In this document: in pieces, positions 49,255 to 57,083 of the stretch | Position numbering within the stretch: the first letter of the stretch is position 1 | How the letters are laid out: the number at the start of each line of letters is the position of its first letter | Origin: Butyricicoccus intestinisimiae | Lineage (GTDB): Bacteria > Bacillota > Clostridia > Oscillospirales > Butyricicoccaceae | Assembly: GCF_018918345.1 (NCBI RefSeq) | Contig: NZ_JAHLQI010000002.1 | Span: 310,001 to 374,000, forward strand | DNA: 64,000 nt | Reading direction: 5' to 3' | Notes under the pieces: model-generated | Told to the model about the DNA's origin: nothing | What the model saw: the letters and a program-made list of their open reading frames with translations, nothing else | Database searches by the model: none | Program-made: the position numbers and the translations under genes

Positions 49255-49791
49255 ATGCTGATTTATCTTTCGCTGATAGAAGAAGATGCCGAGAGAGAAA
49301 AATTCGAGATTTTATACGACGCATACCGCAATTTGATGTTTTACCTTGCCAACGAGATTTTGGGTGACACGCAGGATTCCGAGGACGTCGTGCACCAGTC
49401 TTTTTTGAAGATTATCGGGATTTTGGACAAAATTTCCCAGCCGCGGTGTCCCCAAACGCGGGCGCTCGTCGTTACTATAGTTAGAAGGACGGCGATTGAC
49501 CTGTACCGTTCGCGCAAGCGCAAGCCGTTTATTCCGCTGTGCGAGGACATCCCGCACACGCACCCGATGCCGGAACCCGACGCGCTGACCGAAGGCTCTG
49601 CCATTGCGCACGCCATCGCGTCCCTGCCCGACCGATACCGCGAGCTGCTTCTGCTCAAGTACGACACGGGGTATTCCGAAAAGGAAATCGCCCAGCTGCT
49701 CGGCATGACAGAAGCCAACGTAAAAAAGACCATCCAACGCGCAAAAGCCAAGCTGCAAACCCTTTTGGACGAAATGGAGGCGGACGTATGA
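49255..49791 (+). CDS. ECF-type RNA polymerase sigma factor
   Basis: 178 residues. Region 2 (FEILYDAYRNLMFYLANEILGDTQDSEDVVHQSFLKII) and region 4 (LPDRYRELLLLKYDTGYSEKEIAQLLGMTEANVKKTIQRAKAKL) are present, with no sigma 1 or 3 region. AAGGAGACATGCC precedes the ATG. The stop overlaps the next gene, its likely anti-sigma factor, by four bases (ATGA). Confidence 0.93.
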   Translation: MLIYLSLIEEDAEREKFEILYDAYRNLMFYLANEILGDTQDSEDVVHQSFLKIIGILDKISQPRCPQTRALVVTIVRRTAIDLYRSRKRKPFIPLCEDIPHTHPMPEPDALTEGSAIAHAIASLPDRYRELLLLKYDTGYSEKEIAQLLGMTEANVKKTIQRAKAKLQTLLDEMEADV

Positions 49792-50474
49792 AGCTGACAG
49801 ATGAGCTGCTCGAACAGCACGCTGCGGAAGCCCGCGATCTCTGGCTGTCCACGCTGCCGCAGCAGGAGGAAGTCCCGCCGCACAAGTTTTCGCGCCGGTT
49901 TGAGCGCAAAATGCGGCGGCTGCGCGCGGAACAGCGCCGCTCCCCGCGCATGAATCGTGTCGTACATATTCTGCGCTATGTCGCCGCTTGCGCAGCGGTT
50001 GTCCTGTGTATCGGCGGCACCGCCTACGCCTACCGCATCGGCGTAATTGATACGATTGTTCAGGTGTTCCGCGAATACACGTCCATCACGTATTCTTCCG
50101 AGACCGCCGCCGAGGATGCAGAATTTCCGAAAAGCACCTTCGGCTACATTCCGGAGGGTATGGTACGGAATGAAGATGAGTGTATGAAAGATGAGTTCAT
50201 GAAAATAACTGCTTATAAAAATCCACAAGATGAATCTTCTTTCACGCTTTACGAGGAACTAATAACGTTCTCTAACGGCGGTACGCATAACATCGATACT
50301 GAGAATGCTACCGTTAGTCATTTTATTATCGATGGAGAAGAAGCTATTTCATCATATAAAGACCATACCACAGTTATTTCTTGGACTCACGAAAGTATTA
50401 TTTATACACTGATTACTTATCATCTTTCCCCTGAAGATGCAAAGCAAATTGCACTGAATATCCATTCAAAATAA
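49788..50474 (+). CDS. Probable membrane anti-sigma factor
   Basis: 228 residues. Cytoplasmic N-terminal region (about 1-60, sigma-binding by analogy), one membrane helix (YVAACAAVVLCIGGTAYAY, about 62-80), and an external domain with DUF4367-like C-terminal part (GYIPEGMV...; SWTHESIIYTLITYHLS). Base composition drops sharply to AT-rich at about 50150, inside the codons of the external domain, which continues into the following genes. It is translationally coupled to the sigma gene. Confidence 0.82.
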   Translation: MKLTDELLEQHAAEARDLWLSTLPQQEEVPPHKFSRRFERKMRRLRAEQRRSPRMNRVVHILRYVAACAAVVLCIGGTAYAYRIGVIDTIVQVFREYTSITYSSETAAEDAEFPKSTFGYIPEGMVRNEDECMKDEFMKITAYKNPQDESSFTLYEELITFSNGGTHNIDTENATVSHFIIDGEEAISSYKDHTTVISWTHESIIYTLITYHLSPEDAKQIALNIHSK

Positions 50475-50507
50475 TTTTTTAAAAATTTCATATGAAGTGT
50501 CCCTTTT

Positions 50508-50552
50508 ACACCTCCTGATTCGTTACTATGATTAGAAACAATTAGGAGGTGT
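50508..50552 (+). promoter_or_regulatory. Perfect inverted repeat covering the next gene's ribosome-binding site
   Basis: ACACCTCCT (50508-50516) can pair with AGGAGGTGT (50544-50552), which is the Shine-Dalgarno of the gene starting at 50559, and TTTTT follows. The stem could close the site or stop transcription. A TATGAT lies in the loop (50527-50532), so RNA that starts there would lack the left arm. Confidence 0.65.
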
Positions 50553-50558
50553 TTTTCT

Positions 50559-50996
50559 ATGAAAAACCAAAAAGCAAAACGAATCTTCGCATCCATCTGT
50601 TTATCCACCTGCCTGCTGACCTGCGCAGCACCAATCGCTCTAGCAAGCGAAACAACTTCTGACGCAGATTCTCCCATTGCTCCTTGCAACACGTATATAT
50701 CTTATTCAGCTTGTTCGTTGAAGGTATCTGGCAATACCCTTACTGCATACGGAATGGTCAATGCTAACACTTCTGTGAACAAATGCTCCATTAAATTGGT
50801 TCTCCAGAAAAAGTCTGGAACTTCTTGGACACAGGTCGCAGAATGGTCGGGAAGTAAAAATTCCAATTCGTATACTCTTTCTCAAAAGAGAAATTCTTCT
50901 AAAGGAACGTATCGTGCAGTCGCCACTGTAAAAGTTTGGAACAGAAATTCTTCTGAATCCAACACGGTTTATTCAAATACATGTACCATCAAATAA
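50559..50996 (+). CDS. Small secreted protein, unknown
   Basis: 145 residues with a signal peptide (KRIFASICLSTCLLTCAAPIALA, likely cut after ALA near residue 29). The mature part is Ser/Thr/Asn-rich with beta strands (YISYSACSLKVSGNTLTAYG..., SWTQVAEWSGS) and four cysteines. Similar small exported beta proteins occur in clostridial genomes, but I cannot name the family. AGGAGGTG precedes the ATG. AT-rich, unlike most of the window. Confidence 0.8.
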   Translation: MKNQKAKRIFASICLSTCLLTCAAPIALASETTSDADSPIAPCNTYISYSACSLKVSGNTLTAYGMVNANTSVNKCSIKLVLQKKSGTSWTQVAEWSGSKNSNSYTLSQKRNSSKGTYRAVATVKVWNRNSSESNTVYSNTCTIK

Positions 50997-51000
50997 TTTT

Positions 51001-51193
51001 GTTAATATTATACAATTTTTAATACAAATTGTTATTCATTGTATATATTGATTTTTCTTTTAAGATATGTAATACTATAGTCACAGAAAGCAAGTAAACC
51101 ATCTTAAATACATATACTAGTTAGTATTTCTGCGTTTTAACTTGTTTTATGCAATTTATTTCTACCCACACTTTACATCGAAAGGAGCGTAAA
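51001..51193 (+). other. AT-rich gap with weak promoter
   Basis: TTGATT (51048) and TAATAC (51070), spacing 16, could form a promoter for the gene at 51194. No gene is seen. Confidence 0.4.
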
Positions 51194-51790
51194 ATGAAAA
51201 GAATTTTTCGTAATGTCACAAGTTTTATTTTAGCGTGTTTAACACTCGCCTCAACAGTTGCATTTGCATCCGATTCTGTATCTTCTTCAGATACCAACTC
51301 TGATATTTCCTTTCCTACTACTCCTGTAGTAGATTCCCACTATGCTGAAGCAGAAGTTTCTGTTGATGATCTGGAAAATGGCGGAATAACTGTAGCAGTA
51401 TATTTGGACGAAAACAACGATCCTGTATTCGTACGTGTTGCAGAAAACACACCTCTTCCACAGGCTACCGCTGTTTCCTCCTTTCATGTTGGTTTAAAAA
51501 CAGATTCTAAGGGAAAAAAATATATGCACTGGGTCGCAAACGGATCTAAAATCACACGTATCGGCGGATATATTATCTGCAAAGCAACTTCCGGAAATAC
51601 CCAATATCAAGGAACATCTATTTCTTTCTCCAGCAAAACTGGTGCCAGTTATGCTCAGGGAATGTCCGACTCTTTCTCTATTCCAAGTAGCGTAAAAAAA
51701 GTAAAAGTAGGTTGGTCTTGGGTAACCGTAACATCTCAGGCGCAGGGCGCAATTTCTATACCTAGCGCATATACAACAGTTACACTTTAA
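51194..51790 (+). CDS. Secreted protein, unknown
   Basis: 198 residues with signal peptide (MKRIFRNVTSFILACLTLAS, cut near AFA-SD). The mature protein is rich in Ser, Thr and beta strands; no cysteine pair or anchoring motif. Pattern VGWSWVTVTSQAQGAISIPS near the end. AAAGGAG precedes the ATG at 51194. The longer frame from 51149 has no site. Lies between two other exported proteins in the AT-rich stretch. Function not assigned. Confidence 0.8.
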   Translation: MKRIFRNVTSFILACLTLASTVAFASDSVSSSDTNSDISFPTTPVVDSHYAEAEVSVDDLENGGITVAVYLDENNDPVFVRVAENTPLPQATAVSSFHVGLKTDSKGKKYMHWVANGSKITRIGGYIICKATSGNTQYQGTSISFSSKTGASYAQGMSDSFSIPSSVKKVKVGWSWVTVTSQAQGAISIPSAYTTVTL

Positions 51791-51835
51791 ACATATGCAG
51801 TTATCTATTCTATAGGATTAGCGAAAGGATTTTAT

Positions 51836-52111
51836 ATGAAAAAATCATATGTATTAATGTGTGTTCTACTTTCTGCAACCCTACTCACTGCTTGTGGAGA
51901 CAAAATTTCTACAGAAGAAATCAAATCCGCCATCCAGGATTCTGTCCCATCAATCAGTCAGTTGGCAGAGGGTCCAACTGCCATCACCTTCAAAACCGAT
52001 AACGGAGAAATTACCAATTATACCGTTACCGAAGATGGAGACAAGATCACCGTTACCGACGAAGATGGAAAAACCGTATGCACATTTTCCGTCAGTGATT
52101 TTGACAAATAA
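51836..52111 (+). CDS. Small lipoprotein, unknown
   Basis: 91 residues with a lipobox (LLTAC, Cys20) after a short signal. The mature part is acidic (ISTEEIKSAIQDSVPSI, then ITNYTVTEDGDKITVTDEDG), likely a small beta sandwich. AAAGGATTTTAT precedes the ATG. Follows the secreted protein by 45 bases, so possibly co-transcribed. Confidence 0.82.
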   Translation: MKKSYVLMCVLLSATLLTACGDKISTEEIKSAIQDSVPSISQLAEGPTAITFKTDNGEITNYTVTEDGDKITVTDEDGKTVCTFSVSDFDK

Positions 52112-52216
52112 TCTCTACTATATCTCTCTATCCCCAGATACTCCGGTGTCTGGGGATGCCTGTCTCTTAACAATTCTAAAGATTCCCAAAAAGGTCTTTT
52201 CTTCCCGCGCCAATTT

Positions 52217-52235
52217 TGTTACAATATATGTAACA
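52217..52235 (+). promoter_or_regulatory. Palindrome at the start of the small membrane protein gene
   Basis: TGTTAC, seven bases, GTAACA: a perfect 6-bp inverted repeat. TACAAT (52220-52225), a possible -10, overlaps it, so a regulator could block the promoter. No regulator gene is nearby. Confidence 0.45.
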
Positions 52236-52251
52236 TAAAGGAGGTTTTTCT

Positions 52252-52416
52252 ATGTTTACTTGGAAACAGATATTGTGCATACTGATATTTTCTCTGATTA
52301 TAACAGGAAGCTCCCGCATTTTGCGCAAAAAACTCGTCCCCAAAGGCATAGACCCGTTTCTGCCATCCTTTATCATTGCCTTTATTTTGATGATGCTGCA
52401 ATATTTTATTTTTTAG
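52252..52416 (+). CDS. Small membrane protein, 54 residues
   Basis: Frame from ATG 52252 to TAG 52416: MFTWKQILCILIFSLIITGS, a basic turn (SRILRKKLVPKG), and a second hydrophobic helix (FLPSFIIAFILMMLQYFIF). AAAGGAGG lies seven bases before the ATG. Two membrane helices with a positive loop. No family recognised. Confidence 0.72.
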   Translation: MFTWKQILCILIFSLIITGSSRILRKKLVPKGIDPFLPSFIIAFILMMLQYFIF

Positions 52417-52449
52417 CGCATTCTAGCGCATCAAAGCGAGGTGTTTTTT

Positions 52450-53001
52450 ATGAAAAAGAATCGTATATCCATGATGATCTGTCTGGCGTTTTGCGCCGTG
52501 CTTCTCGCAGGCTGCGGACAGCCCAAGAACTTCAAGCTGAAAGATCCCACGCTGGAGGTTGTCAGCCCGAAGGTCGCAGAAGCGATTCTCACGGACGCCG
52601 GCACGGATGAAGATGCCGTACAGTCCCTGCGCGACAACTACGACAGCTCCACGCAGCAGCTTGTGCAGTACACCTGCTATGTGATTCCGGAGGATTTGCC
52701 GGAAACATGGGTAGCCTTCGGTTTTATCGCCGTGACAACCCGAGGCGAGAATTCCACCTTCCAGTATGTATCCAAGCCATATGGAAAAATGGACGATTCT
52801 CCGGAAAATTACAAGTTTAACGCAGCTGCACTGAACGCTGCGATTACCGGAGAACAGACCGTTCAGTTGGTCTGCGACGGCACGGTGGAAAAATACAAAA
52901 ATGTCTCCGACATGGACGACGCAAATCATGCACCGGAGGCGCGCTCCGCTGCCCAAGTCTACACCGTGGTTGACATGAGCAAAACGCCGCCGACAAAATA
53001 A
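52450..53001 (+). CDS. Lipoprotein, unknown
   Basis: 183 residues with a lipobox (LLAGC, Cys22). The mature domain is mixed alpha/beta (VVSPKVAEAILTDAGTDEDAV..., WVAFGFIAVTTRGENSTF). GAGG lies eight bases before ATG 52450. Higher GC than the preceding genes, so it may belong to the older chromosome. Function unknown. Confidence 0.82.
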   Translation: MKKNRISMMICLAFCAVLLAGCGQPKNFKLKDPTLEVVSPKVAEAILTDAGTDEDAVQSLRDNYDSSTQQLVQYTCYVIPEDLPETWVAFGFIAVTTRGENSTFQYVSKPYGKMDDSPENYKFNAAALNAAITGEQTVQLVCDGTVEKYKNVSDMDDANHAPEARSAAQVYTVVDMSKTPPTK

Positions 53002-53010
53002 CGCCACGTT

Positions 53011-53039
53011 TTGACAATTGCCCCGATTTGTTTTATGAT
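53011..53039 (+). promoter_or_regulatory. Promoter of the small membrane protein at 53069
   Basis: TTGACA (53011-53016), 17-base spacer, TATGAT (53034-53039). Confidence 0.88.
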
Positions 53040-53068
53040 ACTCTTGTTTACAGAAAGGACATTGTATC

Positions 53069-53386
53069 ATGAACACACTCACACAACTCATGCAGTATTT
53101 CGGCTATGCGTCGGCGTTCGCCTTTGTCGCTCCGGCAATCGTTCTTTGCAGCATCGCCCGTTTGGGTCTCACCAAGGGCGCGCCGAACATCGTTCCGGAT
53201 ATTATCACGCACGGTTTGCTTTTGATTGCTCTCGGCGCCGGTCTGTTTTTTCAGGTCACGCTCGCGCGTCTGACCGGCAGCGCGTATCCCATCTGGTTAT
53301 ACGTCCACGGCGCTTCGCTCATCATCAGCGCGGTGCTCAGCGTCGTACATCTCGTGATGTACCGCAGGCTGTCGCAATTGCGTTGA
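53069..53386 (+). CDS. Three-helix membrane protein, unknown
   Basis: 105 residues with three hydrophobic helices (SAFAFVAPAIVLCSIARL; HGLLLIALGAGLFFQVTL; IWLYVHGASLIISAVLSVVHLVM). AGAAAGGACATTG precedes the ATG. Family not recognised. Its stop overlaps the -35 of the nitroreductase promoter. Confidence 0.78.
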   Translation: MNTLTQLMQYFGYASAFAFVAPAIVLCSIARLGLTKGAPNIVPDIITHGLLLIALGAGLFFQVTLARLTGSAYPIWLYVHGASLIISAVLSVVHLVMYRRLSQLR

Positions 53387-53412
53387 CAAGGTCTCTCTTT
53401 TTGTCGTATACT
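53383..53412 (+). promoter_or_regulatory. Promoter of the nitroreductase gene
   Basis: TTGACA (53383-53388), 18-base spacer, TATACT (53407-53412). Confidence 0.82.
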
Positions 53413-53458
53413 GAATTTAGTCGGATATGACACAACGAGATCAAAGGAGGATTTTCCC

Positions 53459-53995
53459 ATGAACGCAAAAGAATGCATCCGCGGCCGCCGCAGCATCCGT
53501 CACTACAAGGACACGCCGGTACCGCACGAGGTTCTCGAAGAAATCATCGCAGACGCAGCCTATGCGCCGTCTTGGAAGAATACACAGATTTCCCGCTACG
53601 TTGTCGTAGAGGGCAGAGAAGCCATCGACAAGCTGGCGGCAGAGTACGCGCCGTTCAACGCAAAGACGGTTTCCACCGCACCGATGCTCATCGTGCAGAC
53701 CTTTATCAAAAACCGCTCCGGCTACGAGCGCGACGGTTCGTTTACCACCGACCGCGGCGAGGGCTGGCAGATGTATGACGCAGGCATTGCCGCACAGACG
53801 CTGTGCCTGTCCGCACATGACCACGGCCTTGGCACCGTCATCATGGGTATCTTCCACCGCCGCGAGCTGGAGAAGTACCTGAACATTCCGGAGGATCAGG
53901 AAATCGCCGCGCTGATTGCCCTCGGTTATCCGGACGAGGAGCCGAAGGCACCGCGCCGCAAGGATGTAGAAACCTTGCTCTCTTACGCAGACTAA
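53459..53995 (+). CDS. Nitroreductase-family flavoprotein
   Basis: 178 residues, FMN-dependent oxidoreductase. FMN-binding residues are visible: RRSIRHYKDTPVP at the start (RRSxR), APSWKNTQISRYVVV, the middle dimer helices, and GLGTVIMGIFHRRELEKYLNIPEDQEI with the C-terminal ALGYPDEEP. Uses NAD(P)H to reduce nitro compounds, quinones or other acceptors; substrate unknown. AAAGGAGG precedes the ATG. Confidence 0.93.
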   Translation: MNAKECIRGRRSIRHYKDTPVPHEVLEEIIADAAYAPSWKNTQISRYVVVEGREAIDKLAAEYAPFNAKTVSTAPMLIVQTFIKNRSGYERDGSFTTDRGEGWQMYDAGIAAQTLCLSAHDHGLGTVIMGIFHRRELEKYLNIPEDQEIAALIALGYPDEEPKAPRRKDVETLLSYAD

Positions 53996-54012
53996 TTTCT
54001 CCGTACATACAG

Positions 54013-54047
54013 CAAAAACGCAGTCCATAACGGACTGCGTTTTTTTG
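54013..54047. terminator. Terminator between nitroreductase and the SLH gene
   Basis: AAAACGCAGTCC pairs with GGACTGCGTTTT around ATAAC; T-runs on both strands. Confidence 0.9.
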
Positions 54048-54077
54048 TTGTTACTGATATTTTGCAATGTTCTGTTG

Positions 54078-56399
54078 TCAGTAGATGACCACCGTACTGT
54101 TGTTTGGAATGTTTTTGTACAGATAGGTAATATCGGTATCCAGCATGCGGACACATCCGGCGGAAATCGGGAAACCAATGCGCTTGTCCTTGAGTCCGTT
54201 GTAATTCGGATAGTACAGGCGCGAATGGAAGGCGTATCCGGTATTCGGATAGAACCGCACCACCGGCTTGCAGGAATACGTGTCGTGATTCCAGCCCTTT
54301 TCCCGATAGGTGATGTACGTCACGCCCGTCGGCGTTGGTGTGGAGTCCTTTCCGGTTCCGCAAATAAAGGTTTTGGTGAGCTTCCAATTCTGCTTGGAGC
54401 CCGAGAATACATATACCTTCTGGTTCTGTCTGCTCACCCAAACCAAATATTTGGTTTTGCTGGAATAGCCCTTTCCGTTGATATAGGATTCCTTGAGACC
54501 GGTAGAATAATCCATATTGTATTTTTGCGTGTAATCTCCGCTGTATGTGCTCGTGATTTTATTGGTAATCTTGGACGCCGCCACAACGCTGGTCGAGCTC
54601 TCCCACGAAACCGATTCGGTATACTTGTGCGTGTATTCGGACCACGCCTCGGCATCTCCGTTTTTCTTGTACGTGTGCGTCGTCGCCGCTTCCATAATCG
54701 CCTGATATCCCCAGAAGCCCTTGGACACATCACCAAAGGTATAGCGCTCATCCATCTGCTGTTCGGTCGTTTTATCTCCGGTGCGTCCCAAAATCTTGTT
54801 GTACACCGTCACGGCCTGCGTGCGTGTCAGCGGCTCATTCGGCCGGAATGTTCCGTCTCCAAATCCGCCAATCCAGCCCTGTGCCGCCGCCGTCACAATG
54901 GCATGATAATACGGGTCGTCTGCACCGACATCGGTAAACTGGCTGTCTCTGTCGGTATATGCAACCAAGCGCGAAACCATTTCCACAAACTCTGCGCGTG
55001 TCATCGGCTGGTTCGGTTCAAATGCTTCACCGGTCGCCACGAATCCGCGCGATGCCAGCGTCTTTACCGCCTTTTCATACCACGCGCCTGCCGGAACATC
55101 CGGAAAATCACACGGATATGAGCCATACGATTGGTCTGTCAGCAAACCATACAGAATTGCACATGCCTGTGCGCGCGTCAGAGAATCCTGCGGGCCAAAC
55201 TGATTCTTTCCATAACCCGAAATGTACTGGTTGTGCGCCGTCATCAGCTTGGGCGCGTACCACGCGACATATGCCGCCGCGGCGGATACCGGACGGTCAA
55301 GCGGGTCAGCAACCACGCCGTTCGGCGTCATCCAATGCGTTATATCCTTTCCGCCGTCATCCTTCTCCGGCACATGATAAGGTTTGGTGCCTTGGTAGAT
55401 GTTCCGTGTCACGGTCTTTCCCGAATACGTCAGCGAAATCGGATATGATGGCGTGTAGCTATTCCATGTCTCCGTGCCATCTTCATTTGCAGCGCCGTCA
55501 TGGTCAATGGACGCTTCCAAAACAGCACCGTATGCCCAATGACTCGCCGGCACATCGACAAACTCACGCAGATCCTGCGCCTGCTGCAAGACCTTCGTGT
55601 CCATTTTTCTGTCAAGCACGCGGCCGAACACAACAACCGACTCTGCGCGCGTCAATGCAGCATTGGGGCGAAACGTACCGTCGCTGTATCCGCTGATCCA
55701 GCCGCGCTGTGCCGCTGTCGATACCGACGGGTAGATCGGGTCGCTTTGTGCCACATCGCTGAACGAGCTGACCGCGTTTTCATCGACGCCGACCAGCCGC
55801 ACCATCAGGCAGACAAAGTCTCCGCGTGTGATGGTGTCATTCGGATGGAATGCGCCGCCCGCATCCGTCAAAATGCCGCGCGATGCCAGCGTTGTGACAG
55901 CCTGATAAAACCAGTCCGTCTCCTTCACATCGGTATAGGTGCACGGCAAATCACCCATCGACTGATCTGCCAGCAGCTGGTACAAAACCACGCTGGTCTG
56001 CGCCCAAGTGAGGGAATCATTGACGCCAAATTTGCCGTTTGGATAGCCGGACATAAACGCGCTGTGATCCGTGCGCAGTGCAACCGGCTCCTGCTGCGGC
56101 TTGTCCGGTGTCTCTGGTGTCTCTGGTGTCTCCGGTGTTTCCGGCTGTTCCGGTGTTTCCGGCTGTTCCGGTGTTTTCGGCTGTTCCGGTGTTTCTGGTG
56201 TTTTCGGCTGTTCCGGTGTTTCTGGTGTTTCCGGTGTTTCCGGCTGTACAGTCTGTTCCTCCGCCTGCACCGGCTGCTGTGCCGTTGTCTCCTGCTCCGG
56301 CAGGCTGTTTTCTTCCTCCGCCGCCCAAACCTGCGGCATCATAGATACTGCCATGGCGCCCGCGAGAATTGCGGCTGCTGCTCTCTTTGACCACTTCAT
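54078..56399 (-). CDS. Surface protein with six or more SLH repeats and an L,D-transpeptidase domain
   Basis: 773 residues. Signal peptide (1-26), a Pro-Glu-Thr linker of repeated PETPEQP units (about 50-100), then two blocks of three to four SLH repeats (for example YTDVKETDWFYQAV..., FSDVAQSDPIYPSV..., FVDVPASHWAYGAV; and FPDVPAGAWYEKAV..., FTDVGADDPYYHAI..., FGDVSKGFWGYQAI), and a C-terminal YkuD domain with catalytic HSRLYYPN... and SAGCVRM. It should sit in the wall and cross-link peptidoglycan. The two SLH blocks look like an internal duplication. GGAGGGAACATT lies before the ATG. Confidence 0.92.
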   Translation of the reverse strand: MKWSKRAAAAILAGAMAVSMMPQVWAAEEENSLPEQETTAQQPVQAEEQTVQPETPETPETPEQPKTPETPEQPKTPEQPETPEQPETPETPETPETPDKPQQEPVALRTDHSAFMSGYPNGKFGVNDSLTWAQTSVVLYQLLADQSMGDLPCTYTDVKETDWFYQAVTTLASRGILTDAGGAFHPNDTITRGDFVCLMVRLVGVDENAVSSFSDVAQSDPIYPSVSTAAQRGWISGYSDGTFRPNAALTRAESVVVFGRVLDRKMDTKVLQQAQDLREFVDVPASHWAYGAVLEASIDHDGAANEDGTETWNSYTPSYPISLTYSGKTVTRNIYQGTKPYHVPEKDDGGKDITHWMTPNGVVADPLDRPVSAAAAYVAWYAPKLMTAHNQYISGYGKNQFGPQDSLTRAQACAILYGLLTDQSYGSYPCDFPDVPAGAWYEKAVKTLASRGFVATGEAFEPNQPMTRAEFVEMVSRLVAYTDRDSQFTDVGADDPYYHAIVTAAAQGWIGGFGDGTFRPNEPLTRTQAVTVYNKILGRTGDKTTEQQMDERYTFGDVSKGFWGYQAIMEAATTHTYKKNGDAEAWSEYTHKYTESVSWESSTSVVAASKITNKITSTYSGDYTQKYNMDYSTGLKESYINGKGYSSKTKYLVWVSRQNQKVYVFSGSKQNWKLTKTFICGTGKDSTPTPTGVTYITYREKGWNHDTYSCKPVVRFYPNTGYAFHSRLYYPNYNGLKDKRIGFPISAGCVRMLDTDITYLYKNIPNNSTVVIY

Positions 56400-56524
56400 A
56401 ATGTTCCCTCCTTCTTTCAGCCAAATGTTTCATTCTGTAAATTTCATTATATCAGAGCGGCGTCTTTCCGTCAATCAACACAATTTATTCTTTATATTTT
56501 ATTTTATGTTTATCATTTTTAGCC

Positions 56525-56564
56525 AAAAAAAAAGAACAGAAGCAGTTTTTTCTGCTTCTGTTCT
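56525..56564 (-). terminator. Terminator after the dCMP deaminase gene
   Basis: Minus strand: AGAACAGAAGCAG with CTGCTTCTGTTCT and a T-run of eight. It ends the dnaG-rpoD operon. Confidence 0.92.
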
Positions 56565-56578
56565 GATATTCGCCTGTA

Positions 56579-57067
56579 TTAGTATCCGATTTTTCCGCCC
56601 AGCAGCTCGTCGTTCTTCACCCAGTCCGCAACATCAATGACATCATAATTGTCATTGTCGCGCCGGATGACAACTTGGCTGATGCCGGCATTGATAATCT
56701 GCCGCTTGCACATCGGGCAGGAATCCGCATCGCGCATGATTTCTCCGGTCTGCGTATCGCGTCCAACGAGATACAGGGTCGAGCCAATCATTTCTTCCCG
56801 CGATGCCGCGATGATGGCATTTGCCTCCGCGTGAATAGCACGGCACAGTTCATACTGCGTGCCGCGCGGCACATTGCGCTGCTGCCGAATGCAGTAATTC
56901 AGGTCAATGCAATTGGCGCGTCCGCGCGGTGCGCCGTTGTAGCCTGTCGAGATAATCACGTCATTTTTTACAATGACAGCGCCAAAGCTGCGGCGCAGAC
57001 AGGTGCTGCGCTCCAGCGCAACCTGTGCCATATCAAGATAATAATTCTGTTTATCGCGCCGAACCAT
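56579..57067 (-). CDS. dCMP/CMP deaminase-family protein
   Basis: 162 residues. Zinc-site motifs HAEANAII (with CRAIHAEAN) and DSCPMCKRQI, plus the allosteric-type N-terminal segment LRRSFGAVIVKNDVIISTGYNGAPRG. Matches deoxycytidylate deaminases (ComEB type), which make dUMP for thymidylate synthesis. It lies 16 bases after rpoD and is probably in the dnaG-rpoD operon; GGAGGCGGACACA precedes the ATG. Confidence 0.9.
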   Translation of the reverse strand: MVRRDKQNYYLDMAQVALERSTCLRRSFGAVIVKNDVIISTGYNGAPRGRANCIDLNYCIRQQRNVPRGTQYELCRAIHAEANAIIAASREEMIGSTLYLVGRDTQTGEIMRDADSCPMCKRQIINAGISQVVIRRDNDNYDVIDVADWVKNDELLGGKIGY

Positions 57068-57083
57068 TGTGTCCGCCTCCCGT

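Noticed and set aside
56071-56640. Plus-strand ORF with repeated GVSGVSG
   Set aside because: Antisense of the PETPEQP linker of the SLH gene.
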